From: Cyanophora paradoxa
Taxonomy: Eukaryota > Glaucocystophyceae > Cyanophorales > Cyanophoraceae
NCBI GenBank assembly: GCA_004431415.1
Contig: QPMI01000074.1
Location: 1-38,700 of the forward strand
DNA: 38,700 bases
Direction: 5' to 3'
Shown piece by piece: positions 23,745-33,788 of this stretch (position 1 is the first letter of the stretch; every line of letters begins with the position of its first letter). Under the pieces are notes generated by a model. That model ran no database searches and had not been told where the DNA came from. It was given only the letters and a program-made list of their open reading frames with translations. The position numbers and the translations under genes are program-made.

Positions 23745-24811
23745 ATGTCGATTCCCGCTGAGCTTGCCGAGGACTTCGCCTTTGTCCAAGCAACGTGGGC
23801 TAACTCCGGTGGCACTCAAGGGGCTACCCCTGAGATGGAGCAGCGCGCCGACGCTCTGGGGTACATCTACAATTATGCCATCTTACGCGCCACTGGCCCG
23901 AAGTGCAACTTCTCCCCAAGTCCGCCTTCACGTCCAAGGCCAAGAAATCCAAGTCCAAGCAACCCAAGCCCGAGCCCCCCGTCGACGTGCCCCCGTCCCC
24001 GGCTGGGTCAAGACCGCCAACGGCTGGGGCGACCCCAAGCTTTTCGCCGAGTCTGCTGCCGAGACGCTCGCCTGGGCCTACCCCCTCAAGTCTTCACGAA
24101 TTACCCCCTCCGTCATCGTCGTCATCTGCCCCTCAGCCCGTCGCCGAGCCCGCCCCCGAGCCCGCCGATGACGCCAAGTCCGAGGCCTCTGACGTCGAGT
24201 CTGACATCAACGACTTCATCGACTTTGACGTGCCGATTCCATACGACTCTGAGTCGTCTTCTGACTCTGAAGGCGACAACGAAAACCCGACTCGCAAGCG
24301 CCGCATTATCAAGACCAAGTCAATCGTCAAGAAGAAGTTCATGGAGACTACGTCATTCACCGACAACTCCGAGCGCGTCAAGGACCCCGCCAAGGCACAC
24401 GAGAAGGACTTGAAGCTCGGCGCCGGCATTGCCCGTTCTCGCGTGACGTCACACTACAGCGAGCGCCTGACTCAGCACGTCAAGACCATTGAGAAGCGCG
24501 TCCTCTGCAACGAGCTCCGCAAGGAGTTGGAGCGCAAGCGGCGCCACGAGCGCCTTGTCCAGTACCAGATCAACAAGGCGCGGATCGCCGAGCGCAAGCA
24601 GAAGGAGGCGGCCGAGCTCAAGGCGCGCATCGAGGCTCAGCAGCAGCGCGAGGCAGAGGCGGCAGCGGCCTTGGCGGCGCAGCGCGAGCGCGAGCGGCAG
24701 GACTTGGTGCAGGCAGCGCAGTCCCTTCCCCGCATTCCCCTTAAGTCGGCGCCCGAGGGCCTCATTGAGTTGGTTTCCGATGACGATGACTCTGACTTTG
24801 AGATGCTGTAA
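23745..24811 (+). CDS. Unknown nuclear-type protein with acidic and coiled-coil regions, frameshifted
   Basis: The first frame (ATG 23745) gives about 55 good residues (Glu-Asp-Phe-Ala-Phe-Val-Gln-Ala-Thr-Trp). At about 23900 coding moves to a second frame with Lys/Pro-rich sequence. Around 23990-24100 a third frame is protein-like (Gly-Trp-Val-Lys-Thr-Ala-Asn-Gly-Trp). From about 24110 the second frame resumes to the stop at 24811. The C-terminal 230 residues contain an acidic Ser/Asp patch, a basic Arg-Lys-Arg-Arg stretch, a long Arg/Glu/Ala coiled coil (about 24470-24720) and a final acidic tail (Ser-Asp-Asp-Asp-Asp-Ser-Asp). Frame changes coincide with C runs (CCCC, CCCCC), pointing to indel errors. 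Composition suggests a nuclear or chromatin-associated protein; function unknown. Confidence 0.45.
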
Positions 24812-24885
24812 ATAGTATTGCGTCATTCCATTGTACATACTTGTAAAAATTGGCCGACTATTCAGTTACGACTTGGCGCGATCCT

Positions 24886-24937
24886 GGGACTTGGGACTTG
24901 GACTTGGGACTTGGGACTTGGGACTTGGGACTTGGGA
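24886..24937 (+). repeat. (GGGACTT)n minisatellite, copy 2
   Basis: About 7 copies of GGGACTT with one truncated unit, followed by GAAGAGTTAGACTCAGGGTC and TGGGCCCAGAATCTC, matching the flank of copy 1. It lies 75 bp after the stop of the preceding gene. Confidence 0.95.
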
Positions 24938-25222
24938 AGAGTTAGACTCAGGGTCTGGGCCCAGAATCTCTCTGGATCTGAGAGTTTGCCGCGCCAAGTC
25001 CCTAACCACCGGGCAGACATGTAGAGGGGTACGGAAATCTGCATATGACGTTTCTGGTGACATTCCAGGTGAGATTTCAAGCGAGGTAGAGTCTGAACTG
25101 GTGTACGACTTGTAGCATGATACTGGACATGAAAGCTCACGAGAGTATGCAACCGAAAACGGATGTGAAGAGGGTAGGAGTTTTCGTGTGAGATGTCGAG
25201 AGAAGGAGGGTACGAGATGGGA

Positions 25223-25300
25223 TACGAGTAAAAAAGACTACGAGTAAAAAAGACTACGAGTAAAAAAGAGTATGAGGAGTGGTAGGAGTAAAAAAGTCGG
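25223..25300 (+). repeat. 16-bp tandem repeat TACGAGTAAAAAAGAC
   Basis: Three nearly perfect copies (25223, 25239, 25255) are followed by degenerate copies containing GAGTAAAAAAG. The surrounding 24940-25380 has no supportable gene. Confidence 0.85.
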
Positions 25301-25378
25301 TAGAAAAACTCACCTGACTTGTCTGACAAATTTCTGATCCTGGAGAAAGTCTGGGCCGGGACCTGGGTTTCAACTCTT

Positions 25379-25459
25379 CCCAAGTCCCAAGTCCCAAGTC
25401 CCAAGTCCCAAGTCCCAAGTCCCAAGTCCCAAGTCCCAAGTCCCAAGTCCCAAGTCCCA
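25379..25459 (-). repeat. (GGGACTT)n minisatellite, copy 3, inverted
   Basis: About 11 copies of the unit on the opposite strand (CCCAAGT). On its 3' side, read leftward, it has GGGAAGAGTTGAAACCCAGG and a TCTGG-like flank related to copies 1 and 2. It ends 24 bp before the HNH gene start. Confidence 0.95.
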
Positions 25460-25482
25460 GGTTTTTCTGAACCTAGGGCAAA

Positions 25483-25800
25483 ATGGCCCTGCTCCGGTGC
25501 ACCGACTCGCAAGACGTCGCCTACAACGTCCTGGTCAACTCGGACGTACCCCCGAGTGCCTTGGAGTTTCCCTGGAGAGTGGACAGGGACAGGGTGAGCA
25601 AGACGTTTGGAGGGCGCAAGCACTACCTCTCCCAGCTGATCCTCGGGAAGTCGCCACGTGGACGCTACGTGGAACACATCAACGGCAACCCGCTGGACTA
25701 CAGGAGGGAGAACCTGCGCTGGGCATCAATGTCGGAGATTCGCAAGAAGAGGAGGGGTACGCCAATTTACAGGAGAAGAGCGAGGAGATTCGGGAGATGA
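25483..25800 (+). CDS. HNH endonuclease (HNH_3-like, homing type)
   Basis: 105 residues. The diagnostic stretch Val-Glu-His-Ile-Asn-Gly-Asn-Pro-Leu-Asp-Tyr-Arg-Arg-Glu-Asn-Leu-Arg-Trp is the HNH core of small homing endonucleases (His-x-x-Gly-Asn-x-x-Asp-x-Arg-x-x-Asn-Leu). The first His of the common His-Arg-Leu-Ile-Leu motif is replaced (Leu-Ser-Gln-Leu-Ile-Leu), while the catalytic-site His is kept. The frame ends at 25800 in an Arg-rich stretch. A neighbouring frame continues to 25847 with a helical end (Glu-Ile-Arg-Glu-Met-Met-Glu-Ala-Thr), so a frameshift near 25770 may have removed the true C-terminus. That end would overlap the convergent gene at 25837 by 11 bp. Such enzymes are selfish nicking or cutting enzymes, common in viral genomes. 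Confidence 0.7.
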   Translation: MALLRCTDSQDVAYNVLVNSDVPPSALEFPWRVDRDRVSKTFGGRKHYLSQLILGKSPRGRYVEHINGNPLDYRRENLRWASMSEIRKKRRGTPIYRRRARRFGR

Positions 25801-25836
25801 TGGAGGCGACACAGGTGCTAATGCAGCTTAGCCAGT

Positions 25837-26649
25837 CTAGACGCTAGTGGTGTGAATCTTGGTGTCGTACTCGCGACCGACCGTTTCCCAGGCCACGTAA
25901 ACTTCGGCTCCGGCGCCTGGCGCTGTCGAGTTGGTAGTCGCAGTCGTGTAGTCCGCCTCTGCCTCAATTAGTTCGGCCATGAGGGTAGAGCCCACGACCA
26001 TTCCAGAGGTAGGCATTCCGGCGATGTTGTTGTACAATTTGAAAGTGAATTTCGTGAAGAGGAGCCGGGGCCAGACCTGGGTACGGGGATTCGAGGCGCC
26101 GTATGAATAATCGGTACCCGAGGCGCCGCCCGTGGTGGCATTCGTCATCATCTCCTTTGCGGTCATCTTCCAGAGGTTGTACATCTCAAAGGGAACGGCC
26201 TGCGTGGTCTTGTGTGTGGCATCGATGAGGGCGCCATCTAAATGCGTTTTGATGTTCGGATTCGCACCATTCCCGAATTTGCGAGTGAGGGCGGTGTTAG
26301 CGGTGAACTTGAGTTCGAGCACGCGAATGGCGGGCCGATCAGGCACAGAGGGCTCTATCTTTTTCAGGAGGCCCGAGAGCCAGAGCGCCTCCGCCTCATC
26401 CGCGCTCACGCCCGAGTCGATGTCAAAGTACACGTACACGGAGCAGGAGGCGGGATTCTCGAAATCGTTGGAGGTGACGCGCAACATGACGGGATTCTGG
26501 ACCCTCACGGTGAGCGGGGTGGCGTAGTTTCCGTCCCACTCCACCTTGTCCGTCCCTGCGTTGGCCACGTTCCCAGCGTTGCCGTAGAAATCGGGGACGA
26601 TCGAGCCGGCAGACACGGTCTTCACGATGGTGGCCGAGGTGGTCGGCAT
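25837..26649 (-). CDS. Unknown beta-rich virion-like protein, paralogue A
   Basis: 270 residues, intact. Low in charge, rich in Thr, Ala, Val and Asn. It contains Val-Gln-Asn-Pro-Val-Met-Leu-Arg-Val, then Val-Tyr-Val-Tyr-Phe-Asp, then Ser-Gly-Leu-Leu-Lys-Lys-Ile-Glu-Pro and Ile-Arg-Val-Leu-Glu-Leu-Lys-Phe. These same stations occur in order in the neighbour at 26708-27350, so the two are paralogues. I do not recognise the family. The Thr/Ala-rich beta character and the fibre genes next to it suggest a capsid or surface protein. The ATG is at 26647-26649, with a T-rich TTTCTCA leader box upstream. It converges on the HNH gene. Confidence 0.6.
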   Translation of the reverse strand: MPTTSATIVKTVSAGSIVPDFYGNAGNVANAGTDKVEWDGNYATPLTVRVQNPVMLRVTSNDFENPASCSVYVYFDIDSGVSADEAEALWLSGLLKKIEPSVPDRPAIRVLELKFTANTALTRKFGNGANPNIKTHLDGALIDATHKTTQAVPFEMYNLWKMTAKEMMTNATTGGASGTDYSYGASNPRTQVWPRLLFTKFTFKLYNNIAGMPTSGMVVGSTLMAELIEAEADYTTATTNSTAPGAGAEVYVAWETVGREYDTKIHTTSV

Positions 26650-26707
26650 TTTGCGACCTCAAATGAGAAAGATTATCCGTGAAAGAGGGTGATGTCGCCA
26701 CCGATGT

Positions 26708-27350
26708 TCATGACGCGGGCCCAGGCACAGAGTCAGCGTCGGTGCCGTACGCGTAGGAAATCGAGCACTCACGCAGCTCCGCGCAGAGGCTGGCGCCCGT
26801 GCTGAAGTGGGGCTGGTCGGCGGCGTAGGAGAGGGGAAGACCTGGAACCTGAAAAAGGTGAAGGGGAAGCGGGGTAGAGTCGAGCCGCGTGGGTTGCCGC
26901 CCGTGTAGAGGGCCCCAGGGTCGCGGGACTTGGATTGAATTTCGTGAAGAGCACGTCGCCCTTGAGCGTACCCCTCATCTGGTAAGTTCCCGTACCCGGA
27001 AGATTCGAAGAACTGGGGTACCGGTTCACGGTGGGGCCGTACCCCGTCTCCCTGAACTTGACCTCGAGACAGCGCAAGACGTTGGCAGTGGCCGTGGCAG
27101 GTGCCACCTTTTTCACGAGTCCTGATTCGTGCAGCAGCTCGATAACCTCTGCGCTGAGGCTCAGAGGGTCGAAGAAGAGCTGGTAGGAATAAATCTTGGG
27201 CGTGGCGTAGGCGTTCTGAACGACCTGAATCACGACGGGATTCTGCAGAAAGACGTCGACGTAACTGCCGGAGGGTATGCGTGCGAAATCCTTGGTGTTG
27301 TTGCCAACGTCAAGTGAGCCGCTGAGGGTCTGGTACCAGTTGGAAGTCAT
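26708..27350 (-). CDS. Unknown beta-rich virion-like protein, paralogue B, frameshifted
   Basis: The first frame (ATG 27348-27350) gives about 140 residues aligned to paralogue A: Leu-Gln-Asn-Pro-Val-Val-Ile-Gln-Val, Tyr-Gln-Leu-Phe-Phe-Asp, Ser-Gly-Leu-Val-Lys-Lys-Val-Ala-Pro, Leu-Arg-Cys-Leu-Glu-Val-Lys-Phe and Leu-Phe-Thr-Lys-Phe. After about 26930 the similarity passes through other frames (Phe-Pro-Phe-Thr-Phe-Phe-Arg-Phe, then Thr-Gly-Ala-Ser-Leu-Cys-Ala-Glu-Leu). It ends at a TGA at 26708-26710; the uninterrupted frame itself stops at 26769. So at least two indels separate this copy from an intact gene. It starts 38 bp from the divergent adhesin-like gene. Confidence 0.5.
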
Positions 27351-27388
27351 TTACCCCGGGCAGATATTTTTTCGGATCGTAGAGGAAA

Positions 27389-29519
27389 ATGCCCCGCTTC
27401 GTATTCGTGAAAAAGCAGGTGGTGCAGGCTCCGCAGTATGGCGTGGAGCCGATCTCGCTGACTGTGGGCAGGCCCCAGGTGCGATCGGGCTCCGTGCTCA
27501 ACAACGGAACAGTACGTACGGCTTTCAGCTGAACTGGGTCGCGGTCACCAACGCCGTCAAGTACAAGGTGTACAGGGCGACCAGCATCAACGGCCCCTGG
27601 GATCTCGTGGCCACGGTGAATGCGCCAACCGTCACCTACACGGACTCTCCTTTAGTTTGGGGCCCAGCGACTCTACCGCGTGGCGGCGGTTCGCGAACAG
27701 GGCAGCAGCAGCACGGGCTCTGATGGCAAAGCCCCGCCCACAACCTACGCACAGTCGCTTCTCTACACCCACGAGGGTGCCATGAGCAATTACATTCTCT
27801 TCCAAGGCATAGGCGGCTTCAGCCCGCAGATCGAAGCCTACACCACGCTCACGACCGCCACGGCCCAGACCTACGGCGATTTTATTGCCGGGGCGGCCCC
27901 GCGTCTTCGGGCTTCCCGAAACCCGCCATAGTCGTCACAATCAACTGGGTGGCCATGGAGGGCGCGGACTCGATTCGAATTTACAGGAACGGTACGCCAA
28001 TCGGATTTGCGAGCAGTGCCCTGTCTACCTCGTACATTGACGATAGCACTGCTCTTACGTGGGGCACGGAATACTCTTACCAGGTGGCCGGCATCGTGGG
28101 CGGTGTCGAATACGACAAGTCCGATCCGCTCCTGGTCTGGACTATGCCAAACGCCCCACGAACGTGACGGCATCAGCACCCAACGACCAGCAGCAGCCTG
28201 TCAGCCTCAGCTGGACTGCGTCCACGGGAGCGACGGGATACAAGATTTACAGAGACGGGGCCTACCTCACAGACTCCGCGACCAACTCCTACAGCGACAC
28301 GACCACCGTCTGGGGTACAGGGTACGAGTACCAGATCTCCGCGACGAACACGGGAGGGGAGGGGCCGAAGAGTATTGCGGCGTACGTCACCACGGACCCG
28401 GGGCGCCCACTGGGCTCACTGCAACCCCCGCGGCGGGGCAGCACAGCCTGTTGTGCTCGAGTGGTCGGTGCCGGTGACGGGCGTCACCGTCTCCTACAAC
28501 ATCTACAGGGTGGCGTGTTCCTTGCCAGCGACACGAGCAGCCCCTTTTCGGACACAACGACCGTTTACGGAACCACTTACACTTACACCATCAAGGGCGT
28601 CAACCAGATCGGCGAGGAAGGCCCTCAGTCCTCGTCTGCCAGTGCAACAACTGCAAACGCTCCTGTTTTGGGTACATTCTCCTACACCGGGGCCGACCAG
28701 ACTTTCGTAGTACCAACGGGGACTGTGGCTGTGCGTGTCATCGTATGGGCGGCCGGGGTGGAGGCGGAGAACGCGCAGGTACGGGGGTCCGTGGAGGCGC
28801 GGGTGCTTGCGTAGTTGGTACATTGGCTGTGTCCTCGGGGGAGACGCTCATCCTTGTTGTTGGATGCGGCGGCCCAAAGGGTGTATCGGGGACTGCCACT
28901 GCTACCGTCTACGGAGGTGGTGGAAGGGGCTGGAGCCATAGCGTCGATCCGGAGTACAAAAACGGCGCCGGTGGTGGTCGTTCTGCAATTCAGCGCGTTG
29001 CAGGGACCGACTTGGTTGTTGCAGGGGCCGGAGGTGGGGGTACATGTGATTCGAATGGCGGCGGGGGAGTAGGCGGGGGTTGACCGGTGGTGCGGCTGGG
29101 TTGGTTGGAGTAACCGGAGAGATACCGGCTCAAGGAGGCACCCAAACCGCTGGCGGAGCCGGTGTTGTGGCCTCAGGGCCAGGCCCAGCAACCCGGGAAC
29201 TTTGCGCCAAGGTGGAGAGACTGGGCCTGATTCAAGCGGCTACAGGTTCGGTGGTGGTGGTGGTGGTGGTTACTTCGGTGGAGGCTCTGGGTCCAGCAGG
29301 AGCGGAGTGTCAGAGAACCCAATAGCAAGAATGTTTGGAGGTGGCGGTGGCTCGAGCTACATAGGAAACTTGACGGATGCTACGGTGTATCCTGGGTCCG
29401 GCCAGGTGGCAGGAAATAGCGGAGACGCTCACTACGCAGCAGGCATTGGTAGGGGCGGCAACGGTGGCTCGTCTTTCAGCGACGGTGGCAACGGTCGAAT
29501 TGTGATACTCGCGGTGTAG
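27389..29519 (+). CDS. Fibronectin III / glycine-rich adhesin-like fibre, multiple frameshifts
   Basis: About 700 codons spread over three frames. From the ATG at 27389, at least four FN3-type repeats follow, each with a Leu-Asn-Trp/Ile-Asn-Trp/Leu-Ser-Trp strand, a Lys-Ile-Tyr-Arg/Arg-Ile-Tyr-Arg strand and a Gly-Thr-x-Tyr-x-Tyr-x-Ile strand (about 27530, 27930, 28200, 28460). Next is a Phe-Val-Val-Pro-Thr-Gly-Thr...Val-Ile-Val-Trp segment (about 28700) that typically opens glycine-rich receptor-binding domains. A very Gly-rich region with Gly-Gly-Gly-Gly runs follows, ending Arg-Ile-Val-Ile-Leu-Ala-Val at 29519. Frames change at about 27515, 27670, 27895, 28140, 28400-28520, 28745 and 29080, mostly at G/C runs. 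It is the only rightward gene in block 2. Virion attachment is inferred from the domains. Confidence 0.6.
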
Positions 29520-29539
29520 TTATTCCTAGTTGTTCCAGA

Positions 29540-30600
29540 TCAGCTCGCCAGTGCCGCTACCTGGTCTTTGAGAGTTTGAACTTCTTGTGAAAGTTCCTGA
29601 ATTGCCTTCAACGACAGGGAAATGAGCCTGTCGTAGTTTACCCCGAGAAATCCATCCGCGTTCTCGAAAACGAGACTCGGGAAGACGCCTTGGACTTCCT
29701 GTGCGATGAGACCGTAATCCGTTTTCGAACCCCCCGAGGATGTGTTCTTCCAGGTGAACGACACGGGATTCAGCTGCAGCAGAAGAGGGAGAATGCCCGA
29801 CATGCTCGCGACATTTTCTTTCAGGCGGCTATCGCTCGACGAGTTTGTCAGGTATCCTTGAGCATCCGAATAAACGGCTCGGTTTCCATCGCCCGTGAGC
29901 GTCGAGACGATGAGCCGACCCGTGATGCCAACGCCGACGGTTCCGCACAGCAGTCGTTCGGTGCCGTTGTTTCTCAAGGATAGACCAGAGCTGACGCTTC
30001 CGCTATCAACGATTGAAGTGTTTGCTATGCTTAGGCCATTAGTAGGGCCTTCGATTGCCGAGGTAAATAGAGTACCTGTAACACCAACGCCAAGAGTCCC
30101 ACAGAGGAGTCTATCGTTTTCGTTGTACTTTATAGCTACGCCTGAACCACCGCCATTTATGTACGGTGACGTTCCGGTAATTTGCAGCTTATCGTCCAAT
30201 GTAACGATGCCCGCCAAGTTTGAAGCCCCGCTCACCCTAAGCCCCCCACCACGTTTGCTCCGCCTCCTTGCACATACAGAGCCGCATTCCCCTCCCCGTT
30301 CACAGTCCCATTAAAGGTCACCTGATTCGTGGTGTACCCGCTCCCGTCCCAGGCCCCGTTCGTGACGGTGAGCCTCTGCGTCCTCACGCGCCCCGGCACG
30401 GCCGACCCGCCCTCCCGCGTGCGCATCTTGTCGCAGCGCAGCTCGCCGACGCGGACGAGGTCGGCCTCGGAAAAGGGGACGGCCGTGGCGTTGTAGGGGG
30501 CCTCGGTGGCCTGGTTTCCGAGGGTGGTCTCCTTAATCGTGTGATCGCCCTTGTGATTCACGCTGGCAGCATAGGTAAATAGAGGGACAGCGACCGACAT
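29540..30600 (-). CDS. Fibre protein with C-terminal S74 intramolecular chaperone, one frameshift
   Basis: Two frames make one protein of about 350 residues. The N-terminal part (30232-30600) reads into the second frame (29540-30235) at a run of six G. The C-terminal 100 residues are a peptidase S74 / endosialidase chaperone domain. They show Ser-Asp-Ser-Arg-Leu-Lys-Glu-Asn-Val, Pro-Val-Ser-Phe-Thr-Trp, Tyr-Gly-Leu-Ile-Ala-Gln-Glu-Val, Val-Asn-Tyr-Asp-Arg-Leu-Ile and a final coiled coil. Such domains trimerise beta-helical fibres and cut themselves off at the Ser-x-x-Lys region. The preceding part contains two Gly-Thr-(Leu/Val)-Gly-Val-Gly-(Val/Ile)-Thr-Gly repeats typical of fibre shafts. 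The end faces the adhesin-like gene with a 20-bp gap. The ATG is at 30598-30600. Confidence 0.75.
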
Positions 30601-30604
30601 TTTT

Positions 30605-30627
30605 GGATTGCATCAGAAAATCGATTA
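30605..30627 (-). promoter_or_regulatory. Gene-junction box before the S74 fibre gene
   Basis: Leftward reading TAATCGATTTTCTGATGCAA, in which TAA is the probable stop of the giant fibre gene. The ATTTTCTGA core matches boxes at the other block 2 junctions (35737, 36235, 36711, 36919, 37569). Confidence 0.45.
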
Positions 30628-33600
30628 CATAAGCAGCTTGCCGATCGCGGTCCAATGAATAAAAAGCTGGACAATTTGGGTGGGCGTGACCGTCATTCTG
30701 GGTTGGAATCTCACTTTAACTGTAAAGCCAGTGTGACTCACCGCCGTGACGTTGGCCCCGTAGAAATCGACATCCGTGCTGCCGCCGGGATTGATGTCGA
30801 ACGAGGGGTTACGTTAATAACCGGCGTTGGGTTTGCTGGGGTCCCCAGTCCGCCTCCAGTGTCGTACGCCTGTCCGAATGTAATGTTGAACGTCACCGTG
30901 TATGTTGAATTGATGTTAAACTCCGTGTACGCAGCGTAGGAGTGGAAGGACGTGCCGTGCGTTATGTACGCATCCATGTTCACGTTTCTGTGCCCGTGGC
31001 TGGTGAGCGAGTACTCTGTGTGACTGTGCGTAGAGGGTGGGAAGGAAGTGGGTCGGTCGATGACATTATCCCAGTACACATTGTGACTGTGTGTAGAGGG
31101 GGGGAAGGTAAGTGGCTTGCCCGTTACGTTGTCCCAATCCACGGAGATGTTCGTCAAGTCCGGGGCCGTCCAGTCGCTGATCTGAGAGATGGTGTGCTGG
31201 TGGTCTGCGTGGGGATACGTACTCGGCTTCCCCGTGATGCTATCCCACGCCCACGTTGTTGGTATCACGGGTATCGTCGGCCTCCCGCTGAGATCTGCAT
31301 ACGCCCCCGTGTGTGCCACCGTCGCCAGCTGCGGCACGGCAACGCCCACGGTGCTCACGGCCTGGCTCGCCCCCGGCGCCATGTGCCACTCGTAGTTCTG
31401 CGATGCAAACACGGGCTGGCCTGGCTCGGGCGCCCAGTACTCGATGCCTTTGGCGATCTTCTTGGTGTATGGTGCTGCAGGCCTGTCAACCAATTTATCG
31501 ACGTAGGCCTTGGGTACCAGCCAGTTTGCCTTGGGGCTCTGCGAATTGATCCCGTTGTCTATGAAGGCCCCGTAATTCCTGAAGGCCTCGGCCTCCCACC
31601 AATCCTGCATGCGGAAGGTCCCGGGAATCTCGAGGCGCGAGTTGGCGTCCGCCAGGCGGGCCACCTGCGCCCCTCCGTTCGACGAGACGCCCGAGTGACG
31701 GATGGCCGAGCCGAATTCGCGCCTTAGGGCTTCGATGTGATTGATCCTGTTGAGGCCCTCCTGGTAGACGGCAATTAAGACGCGCTTCCTCCCCTTGGTC
31801 TCCTCCTTCACCATCTGCTTTAAATCGCGCATCAGCCGACTCAGGGCGAGCGAGGTCGACCCGAATCCCTCCTGCATTTTAACGGTGAGCTGGGAGAGGA
31901 AGAGCACGGTTGCGCGATCGATTTCGAGCAGCGTCTTCTGGTCCTTGGGGGTACGGTAATCGTTGATGCTGTTGTCGAGCGCGCGAATGAAGGCCTGCAG
32001 CTCCTTCGGCTCCTTTATTTCGTTTAACCGCAGCTCCTGGGCCAAGAGCGAGGCCATTTCGCGCGCCTCCGAGGGGTCGTACACACCCAAAAATCCGGAG
32101 CCCAGCTCGCCCTCCAGCCGATTAATTCGGTTGCGCAGCTGGCTCGCCTCGTCGCCCCACGTCTCGACGCCCCAGTCGTAGATCTGCTGCGATAGCTGCG
32201 CGATGAACTGGATGGTGTCGGCCGCCCAGTCAACGGGGTACTTGAAAAAGTTCTTCACGATCTCTTCCGCGCTGCGCCCGTTGATGATGTCCACGATCAC
32301 CTGCGCGATGGCGCCCGCGAGGATGGACAGGCCAAGTCCGCCCACCGTGCCGATCCTCATTTTCGTGAGGGCGCTCAGGGCGGACGACATGCCCGTCTGC
32401 AGGCCAAAGGAGCCGACCGTCATGATCATCTGATCGCGGAACGTATCGAAGAACTCGGCCTCCCCTATCTTGCCCTGCGAGAGCGCCTGGTAGGCCGAGA
32501 GCAGGCCGCCCGCCGTCGCCAGCCCAAGGCCGGCCGCCGCCGCGCCCGCCCGCCGCATGGCCCGCGAGCCCGTACCCCCCAGCCCGGCGCCCACCAAGTC
32601 GATGCCCGCCCCCTGAAATAAATCGGCTGCCCCGAAAGACATGCCGTCGTTGTTCGCCGTACCCATCGCGGAGAAGAGGGTCTCTGCGCTGAAGGCCTCC
32701 TTGGCCACCCCGGGCCGCCTGGCCCTCGGGCGCCCCAGGAAGGCGTCGCGCTGCTCTTTGGTGGTGAATCGCTCGAGGTCGAAATCGGCAAGGGCGTCGG
32801 CGGTGGCGCGGTTCCAGTCGCCGTAGGGCATGAGGGCGTTGCGCAGAATAACGTCCGAGTCGCCCATCACGCGCCTGTCGAGCGTCTGAAATACGCCCTC
32901 GGAGGGCAGGCGAGCCGTGCCCGGGCGCATTTCCTCTACGGAAACGTCGTCCCTTTCCGCGAGGGTGATGTCGTCCGGGCTGGCCGAGCCCACGCCCGCG
33001 CCCTCGTCGGCGTAGGCCCTTCCCCTCCTTTTTAACAGTTGATTGGCCTCCCGTTTCAATGCTTGGTACTCTGTCTCTACCTTGGTCTTTCTTGCCTCTT
33101 CCTCTGCCGCCTTGCGCTCTGCGATCTTCCGCCTCTGCTCTTCTATCTCGGCGTTGCGTCTCGCCGCGTTCTCCTTGGCTTGCTGCTTCCGCTCTTCGAT
33201 CACCCTGTTTGCGTACTCCTTGTCCGCTTGGGCCTTTCTGTAGCGCTCCTCGATCTGACTCTTGGCCTCGTCTCCTCTCTTCCTTAGATCGCCCATGAAT
33301 GCCGTCGTATCTATGTGAATCTTGTATTTGGCGGGTGGGTGCTCACGTTTGAAGGCCTCCAGATCGCGCACCATGGCATCGTACTGCGCGAGCCCCTCCG
33401 CTGGAATGATGGCTCTTCGCATTTCCCAAAATTTGCTCAGCTTGCCCACGTAATCGACCATGGAGAGGTACGCGCTCTGTGCGCCCGCGCTCACCGTTTT
33501 CGGATTGGCTCGCAGCTCTGCCAAAAACTCCCCCTTTTGTATCCGGTACAGTGACCATTCGAGGGCTCCCCGCCACAGGCTCGCTTCCGTCCGCAGTTCT

Positions 33601-33788
33601 CTGTGCATCTCCTCCACGTCGCCGTATGCTATCCAGATGGCATCGCTGATGGGCCTCTGAACAGCCTGACGCTCAAAGTTTTTCCACTTCTCATCGGCCA
33701 TCTTTCTCCTCAGTTCTTCGGCGTCTTTCTGACCCCTTCCCGTCAGCTGATCCATAACGTAGCTAAAGTCGCGCATGTTCTCTTCCAT
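30625..33788 (-). CDS. Giant fibre protein, C-terminal segment
   Basis: The open frame to 30738 encodes 1016 residues, and after a frameshift near 30790 coding continues to a TAA at 30625-30627. Order of parts: helical region with Asp-Gln-Leu-Thr-Gly-Arg-Gly; coiled coil rich in Arg-Lys-Ala-Glu-Glu (residues about 180-270); Gly/Ala-rich hydrophobic stretches at about 400-520 that could insert into membranes; a further helical region; then repeats of the type Trp-Asp-x-(Ile/Val)-(Thr/Ile)-(Gly/Asp)-(Lys/Arg)-Pro, with His-x-His pairs (Ser-Thr-His-Ser-His), at about 880-950. Such repeats are typical of phage tail fibres. The ATG at 33786-33788 is probably internal: the preceding frame at 33743-34972 runs into it across a GGGG run. 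The family is unknown; an attachment or vertex fibre role is inferred. Confidence 0.65.

Noticed and set aside
24862-25677. 271-codon leftward frame spanning two minisatellites
   Set aside because: It runs antisense to the HNH gene and through two repeats; shadow reading.
30942-31727. 261-codon rightward frame
   Set aside because: Antisense shadow of the giant fibre gene, rich in His/Arg/Val without motifs.
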